From Symsagittifera roscoffensis (taxonomy: Eukaryota; Xenacoelomorpha; Acoela; Convolutidae), in contig NC_087063.1 of NCBI RefSeq assembly GCF_963678635.1, positions 31,758,599 through 31,822,598 on the forward strand: 64,000 nt of DNA. Direction: 5' to 3'. Shown piece by piece: positions 12,100-22,581 of this stretch (positions within the stretch are counted from its first letter, which is position 1; every line of letters starts with the position of its first letter). Made by a program: the position numbers and the translations under genes. Under the pieces are notes generated by a model. It was not told the origin of the DNA and searched no databases. It saw only the letters and a program-made list of their open reading frames with translations.

Positions 12100-14664
12100 T
12101 TTCTATTTGTCACTTTTTAATACCTATACTTAACTCGATTGCTAGAGACTTTATAGTTTTATTAACAATAATAATGACACAACACAATAAATTCCACAAG
12201 ATTCTATTAAATAGAGACCAAGAATCCCTGTATGTTGTCAGAGTACAGTTTGTATAAAATTTATTCACACTAACCGATTATCGGTCCAAAGATTTTGAAA
12301 TTAGCACAATATGATGTTATCAGTCAATTTAAAAGATAGTGTACTCACTACCCAATCAAGCACAGTTTATGTTGATTTAAAATCAAAAACAAATAATTTA
12401 TTTTGACACAATATGAATGTATTATATATAAAAAACGTATGTGTCTTGTACTCTTAGTCGGTCGCAGTACAATAGTCGAACCTGTCTTTTAAAGAAAAAG
12501 CTTTCCCTGCTCGGTGCCGCACCAAACAGACAAAACTTTGAAGGCAGTAATTTTCTCAAGTGGGCGTCTATTGCACCCACCGAGTACTGTGTTACCTATC
12601 TGCCTTCGGACTGCCCGAGCTAGACCTACTAAAATCCTCAGGGCAGTCACTTTTCCCAAAAACGTATTATGTTTCAATCGACACCAATGAATCACGCTCT
12701 TTTTAATTTAGACTTAGTGTCGCGAATATCCGAGTTCGGACCTGTTCTGTATTAGTCTGGTTCTTATTGGAAGGCAAGTTACCAGTGCAGTCACTGATAC
12801 CTAGCCTGTGTGCTAATAACCTAATACCTCTCACTTTTTAGTCTTTCTTAAGCCTCTTATTTGACAATTCACGCTAACGGTGAAGTGTCTTATTGCTGGC
12901 CTAACTTCGGCTCGATTAAGCTTTTGCTGTGCCCTTAGCCCTCCCTTTTGGTCTAGAATGGCCTAAAGTTACTTTATTCAACCGCTATTACCTTTTGGTA
13001 GGGGTCTAAGGGTTTTTCAGAAAAATTTATAAAACGTGAAGGGTGTACCCCTCCGGATTTGTGTAATTTGCTAAAAACAATCTCAAAAAATTTTCTCGCT
13101 TACTTTTCCAAAAAAATTTCTGACCCTATCAGTAAGCTCAGCTAATTTCTGATCTATTGGTACTAAGATCAACTCAATATGCTCAGTAGTTCCAAAGTTA
13201 TTAACTAAAACGTCTTTCTTGCAAACTCAAAAAATTTCTCACCTATAGGCTCCACCTAACTTTTTCCGCAATTCTGGTCCTTTCGACCTAAAAATTATTG
13301 ATCCGAACTCAGAAGGCCTATGCTCTTCTCGTTCAATGCAAAAGATCCGATCTAAAACGCTTTTGTAGAAAAAATTTGCGAAAAACTATGCTACCTGGAC
13401 CCCTCCGGATTGATGAATCCACCAAATCAAACACGTTATGTTCGATTTCTCTGCAACCCGGAAGGCTTTCGGGTAGCGGGTTTTAAAACTTGTAGATTCA
13501 CTAGTGGAAGTTGTCCGAACAACTATTTTTACTGTCGTAACTCAAAAATTTCAAAAAACTTTCTAAATTTATAGTGTTCTGTTTTCTCAAAAATCACGAA
13601 ATTTCAGTTTTCGGTACCAAAATAGTTCCAACCACCTTCGAACTTAACTTAACCGGTTCTATCTATTATGGTAGTGCAGTTACGATGTAACACACTAACT
13701 TAGCGCTTTTTTCCGTTTCAAAAAATATCGATATCTCAAAAATCGCGACTTGTGGGGGGATCAAAATATCGCTATTTTGACCCTAAAAACCGGTCTGTTT
13801 TCGTTGTTTTTCACTGAAAAACGATATAAGACTATTAATATAGGCTATATAAATAATAATATTAGTAATACTATACCCCTCCGGGTTTCCTTAATATCCG
13901 AATTAAGGTGCTTAACTCGGATATTCGCAGTTCGGTGAAGGGTCACAACAGTGCAGCACTGTCGAGCCCCCCACAGATTACTATCTTACTTTTTGTACCA
14001 AAAGGGATACAAAACTTGTTAACGATACCCAACAGTCGATTGTTGTTCTCGTTGAGCCCCTTCTTGTTGCTCCTTGAACTGCTTGCCGGATCGGTCTTCA
14101 CCCAAGACCCTTCCGAATTGAGCGCAAATCAGCTGACCCTTCCGGATTGAGCGCAATTTATCATTAACGTGCTTAAATGCTCAAATAACCCTACAGTACA
14201 AGCCTCACAAACGGGCCACAAAACTGATCGAAACGATCCTGACTGATATAAATGCCTGTAACAACAATATATCTATCAACAACAAACGGGGGGGTCGGAT
14301 CACATCTTGTCTGGGGGGATGATTTCTACTGATTTTTTACTTTTTTACTGTTTTTGGTTTTTTCGGCAATTTTTTTTATGTTTTTTGTTTTTCTTGGGTA
14401 CTATACTACTTTTTGTTTGGTTTTACTTATATCTTTAAGTGTTTTTGGTCACCAACCACTCGGGGGACGAGGGGACGGCCGATCCCCCCACCCTTCCTGG
14501 TTCGTGAATTTTCGGTCTTAACTAGGTTAAAAAACTATTCACGGCAATCCGGAAGGCCTCCGCGTTCCGAACTACCCTTCCGCCCCGGCGGTTTAGGCCT
14601 ATTAAGGGCGTTAATGTGATGATGTTATAAAAGAATAACACCCAGGAGCGCCATAAAAACATGT
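12100..14664. other. Non-coding block with repeated CCGGAT-type motifs
   Basis: About 2.5 kb with no credible ORF. A motif close to CCCYTCCGGATTG recurs on either strand near 13,040, 13,395, 13,450, 13,872, 14,105, 14,140, 14,545 and 14,575. The stretch 13,395-13,460 matches, in reverse complement, the non-coding right arm of the inverted-repeat element at about 23,740-23,805 (shared elements: CAATCCGGA, GTGGATTCA, GAAATCGAAC in the same order). The block therefore looks like part of a diverged relative of that element. G/C-rich patches around 14,290 and 14,460-14,600 contrast with the AT-rich surroundings. Confidence 0.5.
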
Positions 14665-14902
14665 ATGTAACATTCGCCCGGAAGATACATATCGACGGAA
14701 AACAAAACTAAGTCTTAAGACGACTGGCTAGCGTCTAAACAGAGCTTTGCATGCTTTTCACCGTCTCTACCAAGCCAGTACTTTTCGGTGGTCTTTTCCA
14801 ACATCGGGTCGACAAAAACGTTACTGTTCTCCGGCTTCGACCAGAACGCTCAAATTAACTTAATTACATGCAAATAGTGAGCTCATGGCTGGGTCTCAGT
14901 AT
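14665..14902 (+). repeat. Left terminal inverted repeat (238 bp)
   Basis: Begins ATGTAACATTCGCCCGG and ends CTGGGTCTCAGTAT; reverse complement of 24,028-24,265. The inner part contains the ATG (14,885) that opens the chimeric ORF, and just upstream a perfect octamer ATGCAAAT (about 14,870), which is altered by one base in the right repeat. Confidence 0.92.
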
Positions 14903-15703
14903 GTAGTGATGAAAGCAAGAACAGAAACGGAGTTGATAGCAGATTGCCATGGAGGAACCGATTTGAATCTAGTGACTGCACTAGGATTCTACAGCATGTT
15001 TGGTTCTTTAGAATCACTATTGAATCTAGAACAGAAACATGAGATGGTCACGGCCATCAGCGTAGAAGTATTTCCAGGAGTTCTGCAGACTGAGCAGAAA
15101 TATCTAGGAAAATGGAGGGAAGCAATCGAAACGGAGATGAACATCAGACACAGCGAAACTTACTGTAGACCATCAGGAGCACGATATTTGGTGGGTTCAA
15201 AGTTGGCTCCAATGTGCAAGAGCAGATATCCTGTGCATTTCGTGGCTGTGTTCATCGAGGTGTTTCCAAAGCTTTGGAATCTGAGGCCCTATGACAAAAC
15301 GAATGGTGAAATAACCAGAGTGCCTCGTCTCACTGCAGCATACCACAAGGTGAGAGAAGAAACGAAGGACTGGGGCGATTACAAGAAGCTACCGGAGGCA
15401 ATCCCTGAATTCCCTATAATAAGAAGGATGTTGCTCGGAGCAGTCTCCGTGGTACAAACTCCTAGGTTGAGAGCTTTCGAAACCAATGAAAGGAGAATAG
15501 GGAATTTCGTGGGAACGATGAATCCATACTTCGTAGGGAGAAATGCCGCCGTGTTACAGTACACACGATTTGCATACACGGATCAAGCGACGAGAAGGCG
15601 AATAAGCAACGCCGCTACTCCCAGACCTGGAAGATTTGATGAGGAATGGAAGGAATTAGGCTTAGCTCCGATGAGAATGAGAGGCAGGACAAAGACGAAC
15701 TAA
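14885..15703 (+). CDS. Chimeric ORF fusing fragments of the element's ORF2 and ORF1
   Basis: A 272-codon open frame whose ATG lies in the left inverted repeat. After the first six codons, residues about 7-122 derive from a copy of 21,083-21,429 (ORF2), and residues about 123-269 from a copy of 17,967-18,405 (ORF1). The copies occupy 14,903-15,250 and 15,253-15,691, with a two-base filler between them and little microhomology. Both pieces stay in their original reading frames across the joint, and the ORF2 piece lacks the single-base deletion present in the main ORF2. The pieces are about 98-99% identical to their sources. This could be an expressed fusion protein or simply a recent internal rearrangement that happens to be open. 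The function of either parent segment is unknown. Confidence 0.55.
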   Translation: MAGSQYVVMKARTETELIADCHGGTDLNLVTALGFYSMFGSLESLLNLEQKHEMVTAISVEVFPGVLQTEQKYLGKWREAIETEMNIRHSETYCRPSGARYLVGSKLAPMCKSRYPVHFVAVFIEVFPKLWNLRPYDKTNGEITRVPRLTAAYHKVREETKDWGDYKKLPEAIPEFPIIRRMLLGAVSVVQTPRLRAFETNERRIGNFVGTMNPYFVGRNAAVLQYTRFAYTDQATRRRISNAATPRPGRFDEEWKELGLAPMRMRGRTKTN

Positions 15704-18700
15704 TGAAGCTGGATCTCCAGAGAGTAAGCTTCATCGAAGATGCGAGGAGGATGTTGAATGGAGCGACGCTATCCGTCAGCAGATTGTACTCGATAACCGG
15801 CGTAGACTGGTTGATAGCCGCTAGCATAAATTTCAGCTCCACGACGGCCTTGAGATTTGCTGATTTGGAGGGACTGCCCTCTAACAACACGATGGGACCA
15901 GTGAATGCGAGACCGTTGCAAGATGTGAGATTGAACCATGATGAGGGGAATCGTGAAGAGAGACCAGGAAGATTCCTGACGGCGAGAGCGCCGATTGGAC
16001 AACACGTGAAGATATTTAGGCAGCTGACGACACCACCTGGTCATGTGAAGGAGAGAGTGTACCCAAAACTAGTGAACCAAGATGGTGATGCCCAGAGATA
16101 TGGCGGATTGACAGCGATAAAGAAAGATGAGACCATCTTCGCCGCCTATGACAAAGCAGAGATGAGGAAGGCCAAAATCATGGTAGTAGCGAATTCAGAG
16201 TTCGTGTACACCTCCAAGTCTTTGTTTTGGCCGGACGTCATAATGTTGGCCGCGGTTGACCTAGAGCTATTGCAATCAGTGTCTTTGGCTATAGGGGTAC
16301 AAAGGCAGACAGAAATGAACCCAATTATGATTGTGTTTGCCGGCATCAATGACCATCTACACAGTAGAGGTTTTCTGAGCAGGCTCAGAGATCCTGCAAC
16401 AGCAGAAAACGCAGTATGGCCAGCAATAAAAGACATCCTGGAGTCGATGGGTGAAGTGGTGGATGCGACGAAGGAAGGGTCATTCAATAAAGTGGCGTTG
16501 AGAGTAGTATTCGCGTTGTCTCCGGGATATGCACATCTCCCGGATGGACTGAAGTTTGTGTATGCAATGGTAGCCTTACTTTCGGAAGGAAAATATGATG
16601 TGATCATATCGGCCCCGAATCGCATGATAGAAATGGAGAACCTGAGGCCACTTAAGGCTGAACTGCCTGCAGTATGGTCAGATATCTCAAACGCGATGAG
16701 AGGATTCAAGGACCACGCGCTACACATGTTAGTGTTGGACGAAGTGCTGGGGTTGGAACTGTCCAACTTCAGTCGGCAACTCAAACTGAAACCGGGAATA
16801 GACGACGACCATCGAGTGATCACGGCAATGTCCAACGACTTATGGTTCCGAGCAATGGAAGTGGCGAGTGAAGACACAAGAAGAAAAAACTCACTAGAGA
16901 CGAGAGCTCATCTGGAGGCGATGGTTCTGAGAACCAAGCCGGAAGCCAACCAGTGGCTACACCTGAATCCTAGAGTAGCGGCATGGGGTGCAGATGCTTC
17001 TCAGCAAGGCCCCGTAATGATCACGAAGATACATGCCTACTTGCTGAAGGAGGTGAACCTGGCGGAAAATGCCGGAGAAAAGACCGCTGAGTTTGTGAAC
17101 AGAATGTTTCAGACTACTCTGGAAACCTTCTGGACCCAGGAAGTGAAGGGACAGGAGGGATTTGAAAGGACAGACAGCATGCTAGAAGGGTTGGGAGCCG
17201 GATGGACCGCGTCCTTCTTGGCAAAAGTTTACCCAAAAGTCTCGCACTATTTGATAAAAGAATTCCTCCAAGCAGTAGTGAGGGTATCGATAGTGGAATT
17301 AATAGCCTTGTTCGTGACATTCGGAGCGGAGAGTTTCGTGAAAGGACCGGCGATACTGCTAACGGATGGAATACAGAACCTGCGACTAGACGGACTTCTG
17401 ACATTGATCGCAATAACCCACGGAAACTTGGGAGGACTAATGAAACTGGCACGTTGTCCAGAGCAGATGAAAGAGAGAGTGAGGAACCTGGATATGAAGA
17501 AATCCACGGACTCGTGGAACAAAATAAGAGACCTGAGACACACTCTTATCCAATATCTCTTGCAGCAAAATCGCTTTGGAACCGGAGAAGACGAGACGAT
17601 TGAAAGAGAGGAAGATGTTAGACGACATGTTGGAGGCATGCCGCTATTAACAGATTTGAGCTTAGCTATGAGAACCGATCCCTTGGCGCTGATCAGAGGA
17701 GTCACGGAGTTCGTGACAGTGATCTATGGACCAGCAGTCACGTTTGCGTTCCCTGACGTTAAAGTGGAAGCATATAGGAGGTCGGTGCTGCACCTGAACC
17801 TCATATCGGCAGTGGACGGTAGTACACTGAACTGGTGTGAGCAGAACACATTGCGGGAACTCATGAGTGAAGATCTGTTGTTTGCGAAGATATCAGAGCC
17901 AGAAATGACGATCATCAATTTTGACGATCACTTCCGTGACCGCATGGGAAAAGTAGAAAGAGGACACATCGAGGTGTTTCCAAAGCTTTGGAATCTGAGG
18001 CCCTATGACAAAACGAATGATGAAATAACCAGAGTGCCTCGTCTCACTGCAGCATACCACAAGGTGAGAGAAGAAACGAAGGACTGGGGCGATTACAAGA
18101 AGCTACCGGAGGCAATCCCTGAATTCCCTATAATAAGAAGGATGTTGCTCGGAGCAGTCTCCGTGGTACAAACTCCTAGGTTGAGAGCATTCGAAACCAA
18201 TGAAAGGAGAATAGGGAATTTCGTGGGAACGATGGATCCATACTTCGTAGGGAGAAATGCCGCCGTGTTACAGTACACACGATTTGCATACACGGATCAA
18301 GCGACGAGAAGGCAAATAAGCAACGCCGCTACTCCCAGACCTGGAAGATTTGATGAGGAATGGAAGGAATTAGGCTTAGCTCCGATGAGAATGAGAGGCA
18401 GGACAGAATTGCCTGAAGCCTCATTAATCCTGACCAGTGTGAAAAAGGAGATGAAAATGGGAGGAATATTGCAGACGAGAACCTTCCTAGCACCCTTCGG
18501 TTGTGAAGAAATCAAAGTGGTCCATGGAGAAGAGGAAGATAAATCGGCCGGTACATTGCTCATACCGAGATTCCAGGAAGAAGCCGACAATGACGAACAA
18601 GGACCATCGAGCTCGAACAAGGATAAGTCAGAAGGAGATGACGGACAGGGTGGAAGCCGTCAGACTGAAGAACCCATGCAACAAGATCAAGCTGGTGGGG

Positions 18701-19143
18701 AAGACGACAGGGCATCGACAGGAGGAACATCCAGCCTGGATTTCAATATCTTCAGTGATCTTGAGAATAATGCAGACACGTTGGAAACGACTGAGCCAGC
18801 GGATGAAGGCATCTCGACACTGGAACCTCCGTCAGCCTTTGAGGAAATGAAACGGAATTTGCCGGAGAGCAGCTCTCCGGGCAATTCAAGAAATAACGAC
18901 CAGAGAATCCTCATGGAATCACCTCGGAGGAGAAGAATAGACGCCTCAGCCAGAGTACCTTTCTTGGGAACGCTGCCCGAAGAAGAATGGGAAGTACATC
19001 ACCGAGACCACGAGAGTAGGACGGGATGTAAGCTGGACAGATTAGGCGTTTATGGAAGAAGTCTGGACCGTGATTCAGAGCTATGGGACCCAGTCCATTC
19101 TCAAAACAGGTCTCAATCAACCCTTGATGAGAGAAGTACTTGA
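15646..19143 (+). CDS. ORF1: very large protein of unknown function (about 1,165 aa)
   Basis: An intact 1165-codon frame. The ATG at 15,646 lies inside the duplicated fragment and reads it out of frame, so the in-frame ATG at 15,703 is the likelier authentic start (1146 codons). Residues about 180-330 hold a hydrophobic alpha/beta-like region: MVVANSEFVYTSKS (near 180), then IMIVFAGINDHLHSRG (near 228) and SPGYAHLPDGLKFVYAM (near 293). The spacing and the G-x-N-D box recall SGNH hydrolases, but the catalytic Ser block is not canonical (A-N-S instead of G-D-S). The centre is helical, charged and featureless. Residues about 775-920 form the segment duplicated at the left end. Residues about 960-1080 are acidic and Ser/Gln-rich, probably disordered. 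No signal peptide or convincing membrane span. Its 3' end overlaps ORF2. Confidence 0.7.
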   Translation: MEGIRLSSDENERQDKDELMKLDLQRVSFIEDARRMLNGATLSVSRLYSITGVDWLIAASINFSSTTALRFADLEGLPSNNTMGPVNARPLQDVRLNHDEGNREERPGRFLTARAPIGQHVKIFRQLTTPPGHVKERVYPKLVNQDGDAQRYGGLTAIKKDETIFAAYDKAEMRKAKIMVVANSEFVYTSKSLFWPDVIMLAAVDLELLQSVSLAIGVQRQTEMNPIMIVFAGINDHLHSRGFLSRLRDPATAENAVWPAIKDILESMGEVVDATKEGSFNKVALRVVFALSPGYAHLPDGLKFVYAMVALLSEGKYDVIISAPNRMIEMENLRPLKAELPAVWSDISNAMRGFKDHALHMLVLDEVLGLELSNFSRQLKLKPGIDDDHRVITAMSNDLWFRAMEVASEDTRRKNSLETRAHLEAMVLRTKPEANQWLHLNPRVAAWGADASQQGPVMITKIHAYLLKEVNLAENAGEKTAEFVNRMFQTTLETFWTQEVKGQEGFERTDSMLEGLGAGWTASFLAKVYPKVSHYLIKEFLQAVVRVSIVELIALFVTFGAESFVKGPAILLTDGIQNLRLDGLLTLIAITHGNLGGLMKLARCPEQMKERVRNLDMKKSTDSWNKIRDLRHTLIQYLLQQNRFGTGEDETIEREEDVRRHVGGMPLLTDLSLAMRTDPLALIRGVTEFVTVIYGPAVTFAFPDVKVEAYRRSVLHLNLISAVDGSTLNWCEQNTLRELMSEDLLFAKISEPEMTIINFDDHFRDRMGKVERGHIEVFPKLWNLRPYDKTNDEITRVPRLTAAYHKVREETKDWGDYKKLPEAIPEFPIIRRMLLGAVSVVQTPRLRAFETNERRIGNFVGTMDPYFVGRNAAVLQYTRFAYTDQATRRQISNAATPRPGRFDEEWKELGLAPMRMRGRTELPEASLILTSVKKEMKMGGILQTRTFLAPFGCEEIKVVHGEEEDKSAGTLLIPRFQEEADNDEQGPSSSNKDKSEGDDGQGGSRQTEEPMQQDQAGGEDDRASTGGTSSLDFNIFSDLENNADTLETTEPADEGISTLEPPSAFEEMKRNLPESSSPGNSRNNDQRILMESPRRRRIDASARVPFLGTLPEEEWEVHHRDHESRTGCKLDRLGVYGRSLDRDSELWDPVHSQNRSQSTLDERST

Positions 19144-22100
19144 CAAGCTTGATGAGTGTGAAGGGAGACTGAGTGAGTTGTTGATCGACTCAGTCACTGA
19201 TGAGAGTGAAGCGAATTCTCCCATCAAGATGACACCGCAGGACGATGAAGGAGAGGTGGTGTATCTGTCAAGAACCAGGAGAGGGACGATGCGATCGAAA
19301 ATGGTGATTGATAAAATCAATGCGATGAAAATGAAGTTAGGAAGCAGAGTGATGCCGAGGAGAGTTGGGAAGACGAAAGTGGATTCAGAAATATCGATGA
19401 AAGCTGGTAACTCAGCGAAAAGAAAACGAGTCGAGGAGGTCATGGATTTGGGACAAGGTGATTATCAATTGTCTGGCACAGATAGAATATTAACCGATAT
19501 AGCGATGGTGCCACCCATTCTCATGGTGGGGATAAAGTCAACAGGTTATAAATCCAAAAGGAGTGACCGCACTCTGACTGGAGCAACGTTAGAAATGGAA
19601 ATACTCAGCCAATGTGGAGAGAGCAAAATGAGGGACTTCAAGCCATCTCCCATGAATCAGGGAAAGGGAAGTGTTGCAGGACAACTAACACCAGTGGAAT
19701 ACAACCGACTAACCGTGTCGGAGACAGTGTCGATAGATGAACCCACTGGAGGATACATGGAGATGTTGGAATGCCGGAACTCGGCTAGAGGGTATGTAAT
19801 GGCCCTGGAAGACGAAAAAGCCATGGAGGGTTATCTGGAAATGATGCTGCAAGGCACCACCCTCAAGCAGAAGGCGTATGGAACTTTGGCGTCGTCTGAC
19901 GTAGAGGCGGAAACGATCGAGCAGTTAGTGAGCCTTCCATGGAAAGCAGTAGTGTTGAGCTATTTCGAGGAAGAAATGAGGACTACGCCAAGAATACATG
20001 CTCTCGTGGCAGTACCTTACGTAAGGACAGAGTTACAACTCAGGCTCGCCTGGTGCATGATGGGACTGACTCGCGAAGAATATGATTCAGAAGAAAGAAA
20101 GAGATCAAAAGAAGAAAAGGTTTTCCTTATGACGAATCTGAGGGATCTGATAGTCCAGGAGGGAGCAACAGTAGCGTGTGCGAAGCGGAGAGACGCTCTC
20201 TGTTTCATTCGATTCCTGATAGAGCAGATTTCAGTACCTGCATTAAACACTTGTGTTAAAATGTTGAGGGAAGGCGATGAGCGAACGAAAGCCTTGTTCT
20301 TACTAGCAATGCTGGATATGCAGCAAAGTAAACCGATGAGGGTAAACATGAAAGAACCTGAAGAATTGGAACCCATGAAAAAGATAGACGAGATCAGGAG
20401 ATTCTCAAACAAGGAGTTGAGACTCACTAAAGAATCTATGGGAGCATTGCCGAAATCCAGTGAATACTGTGGACCGATCAAGAAGAAGTCATATAGCTAC
20501 GTATCCGGGATTATAGGGATAGCGTACAATCCTTTCCTGAGTGAAGACATACGCGATTGCTTCTTTGATTATGAGCAGGCGGTGTTACTAAGATTCTGGA
20601 CGTCCAGAATTGTAACGATTAAGAGCGTTAACAATCCACAGGCCAAATTGGGATTGGTCTTGGAAGAAGAGGTGACTGCACCTTCAGTACCAAAATCCGA
20701 CAAGAAAGTGGAGTTTGGGTTGGGATTCTCAGATGAATTACTGAGAACGAGCTTGATGGCAGTGTGGGAATTGATGAAGCCATCATGGTGTCCTAGTCCC
20801 AACGCTGACTCAATATTACGGGCGACACAAGACGTACAGAGGGAACTGAATGCAGACTGTAACCTGCGTGACCTCAACATCATATATAATGTGATGATAA
20901 CAGCCTCTACGAGCAACGGAGAAGATAAAGTAGAGTTGCCTGGCTGGGGACCGGAAGACTGGGTCAAACCTGGTAGCTGTCTGGCGGAAGTCTGTGGACT
21001 GGAGGGTCATGTTTGTGGAGGTCTGGACTGTGTGAAAACCCTGGAGAAACAACACAAGCAATTGACAGTATTGTTTGGAAACGTAGTGATGAAAGCAAGA
21101 ACAGAAAGGGAACTGATAGCAGATTGCCATGGAGGAACCGATGTGAATCTAGTGACTGCACTAGGATTCTACAGCATTTTGGTTCTTTAGAATCACTATT
21201 GAATCTAGAACAGAAACATGAGATGGTCACAGCCATCAGCGTAGAAGTATTTCCAGGAGTTCTGCAGACTGAGCAGAAATATCTAGGAAAATGGAGGGAA
21301 GCAATCGAAACGGAGATGAACATCAGACACAGCGAAACTTACTGTAGACCATCAGGAGCACAATATTTGGTGGGTTCAACGTTGGCTCCAATGTGCAAGA
21401 GCAGATATCCTGTGCATTTCGTGGCTGTGGACGTGAAAAGTACAAGAACGATCGTGGATCAAGCCTTCTCAGTGCCGAAGTGTGTGAGATTGGCGAGAAT
21501 GTCTGAAAAGTCTTACAAGTTACTATGTAAGATGTTCTCAACAATTCCAGAGAGAACCAAAGAAGAGTTGGAGTCAATACTAGGAAAGAAGTTCATGGGA
21601 TATGTGAGCGGGAACTTCAGTGACTTCGAAAAACAGAAACAGAGAGGATCAACTGTCACAGATTACAATGCAGTAGATGAGAATGATGAAATCCACCGAG
21701 TGATGATGGAAGTGGAACCATTGCTGGAAGCTTCGGGAAAACGTAATTGGAGGAGCATCATGTTGACGCATGACGAGTTTCCTTGCCACTGCTTGCTGCA
21801 GACCTGGTGGTATCCCAAGCGTAGTAATCTGATGTTGATCTGGGACTCTGGAGAGCTGCTCTCCATGGGTTTACCAGATTCATCACAGCCCATAACAATA
21901 GTGATAGTGGGAGTTATGATGGCGATACGATGGCTGGAAGCTCATGTGAGAGAAAATAATAGACAGGAGGCGCCGACGAGAGAACAATTGCGGAAATTAG
22001 ATTGTCTAAAAGATTTAGATCTTTTTGAGACAATGTGCAAAGTTCTAAACATTCCGATGGAAGTGAAGAAGATATGGGCGAGAAAACGATTGATGCCATG

Positions 22101-22581
22101 GTTCAGAGCCAACATGACTGCATGGTTGTACGAGTATGCGAAAAAGCATATGTCGAAGCACGGCAGGGTGTACAGTGAATATCAGCTGGACATTGGGGCA
22201 GGAGCTTTCAAGCGAGCTCTCGTGACTCATCGGAATGCAGTGACCACCGCCGTGAAAAGAATTTCCAGAACGAGTGAGCGTGGTGGAAATGAGAAGGCAG
22301 AGATGCTGAAAGAAGATTTGGAGAGAAACGTGACGTTGTGTCTCCACAACAGTTTCTGCAGAAACAGAGAATCCAACGTGGATCCCCTACCTTGCTGTAA
22401 ACAGAGGGTAGAAGAGCAGAAGTGTTGGAGGACGGCTTCCAACAGCGTCAGGATAGCCAATGATGTGCTACAAGACACGGAAACCGAAAGTGCGGAGTCA
22501 GTATCACAGAGGAAGAAATGGAACATTGATGAATGGTCGAGAAAACAAGAGGCAACAAGAAAGAGAATTAGAAGAATTTAG
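19052..22581 (+). pseudogene. ORF2: second very large protein of unknown function, broken by one frameshift
   Basis: Two overlapping frames, 19,052-21,190 and the distal part of 21,013-22,581, are one coding region interrupted near 21,177. The duplicate of this segment at 14,991-15,005 carries one extra base and reads straight through, which shows a single-base deletion here. The original product would have been about 1,175 residues. The start is either ATG 19,052 (92-base overlap with ORF1) or ATG 19,127 (17-base overlap, which looks more like a real gene junction). The N-terminal 130 residues are basic with a KRKR cluster. The distal part has a hydrophobic helix near 21,890-21,930 and a Cys-rich patch near 22,330-22,420. 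No known enzyme motif was recognised. This copy is presumably non-functional for the distal third unless frameshifting occurs. Confidence 0.65.
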
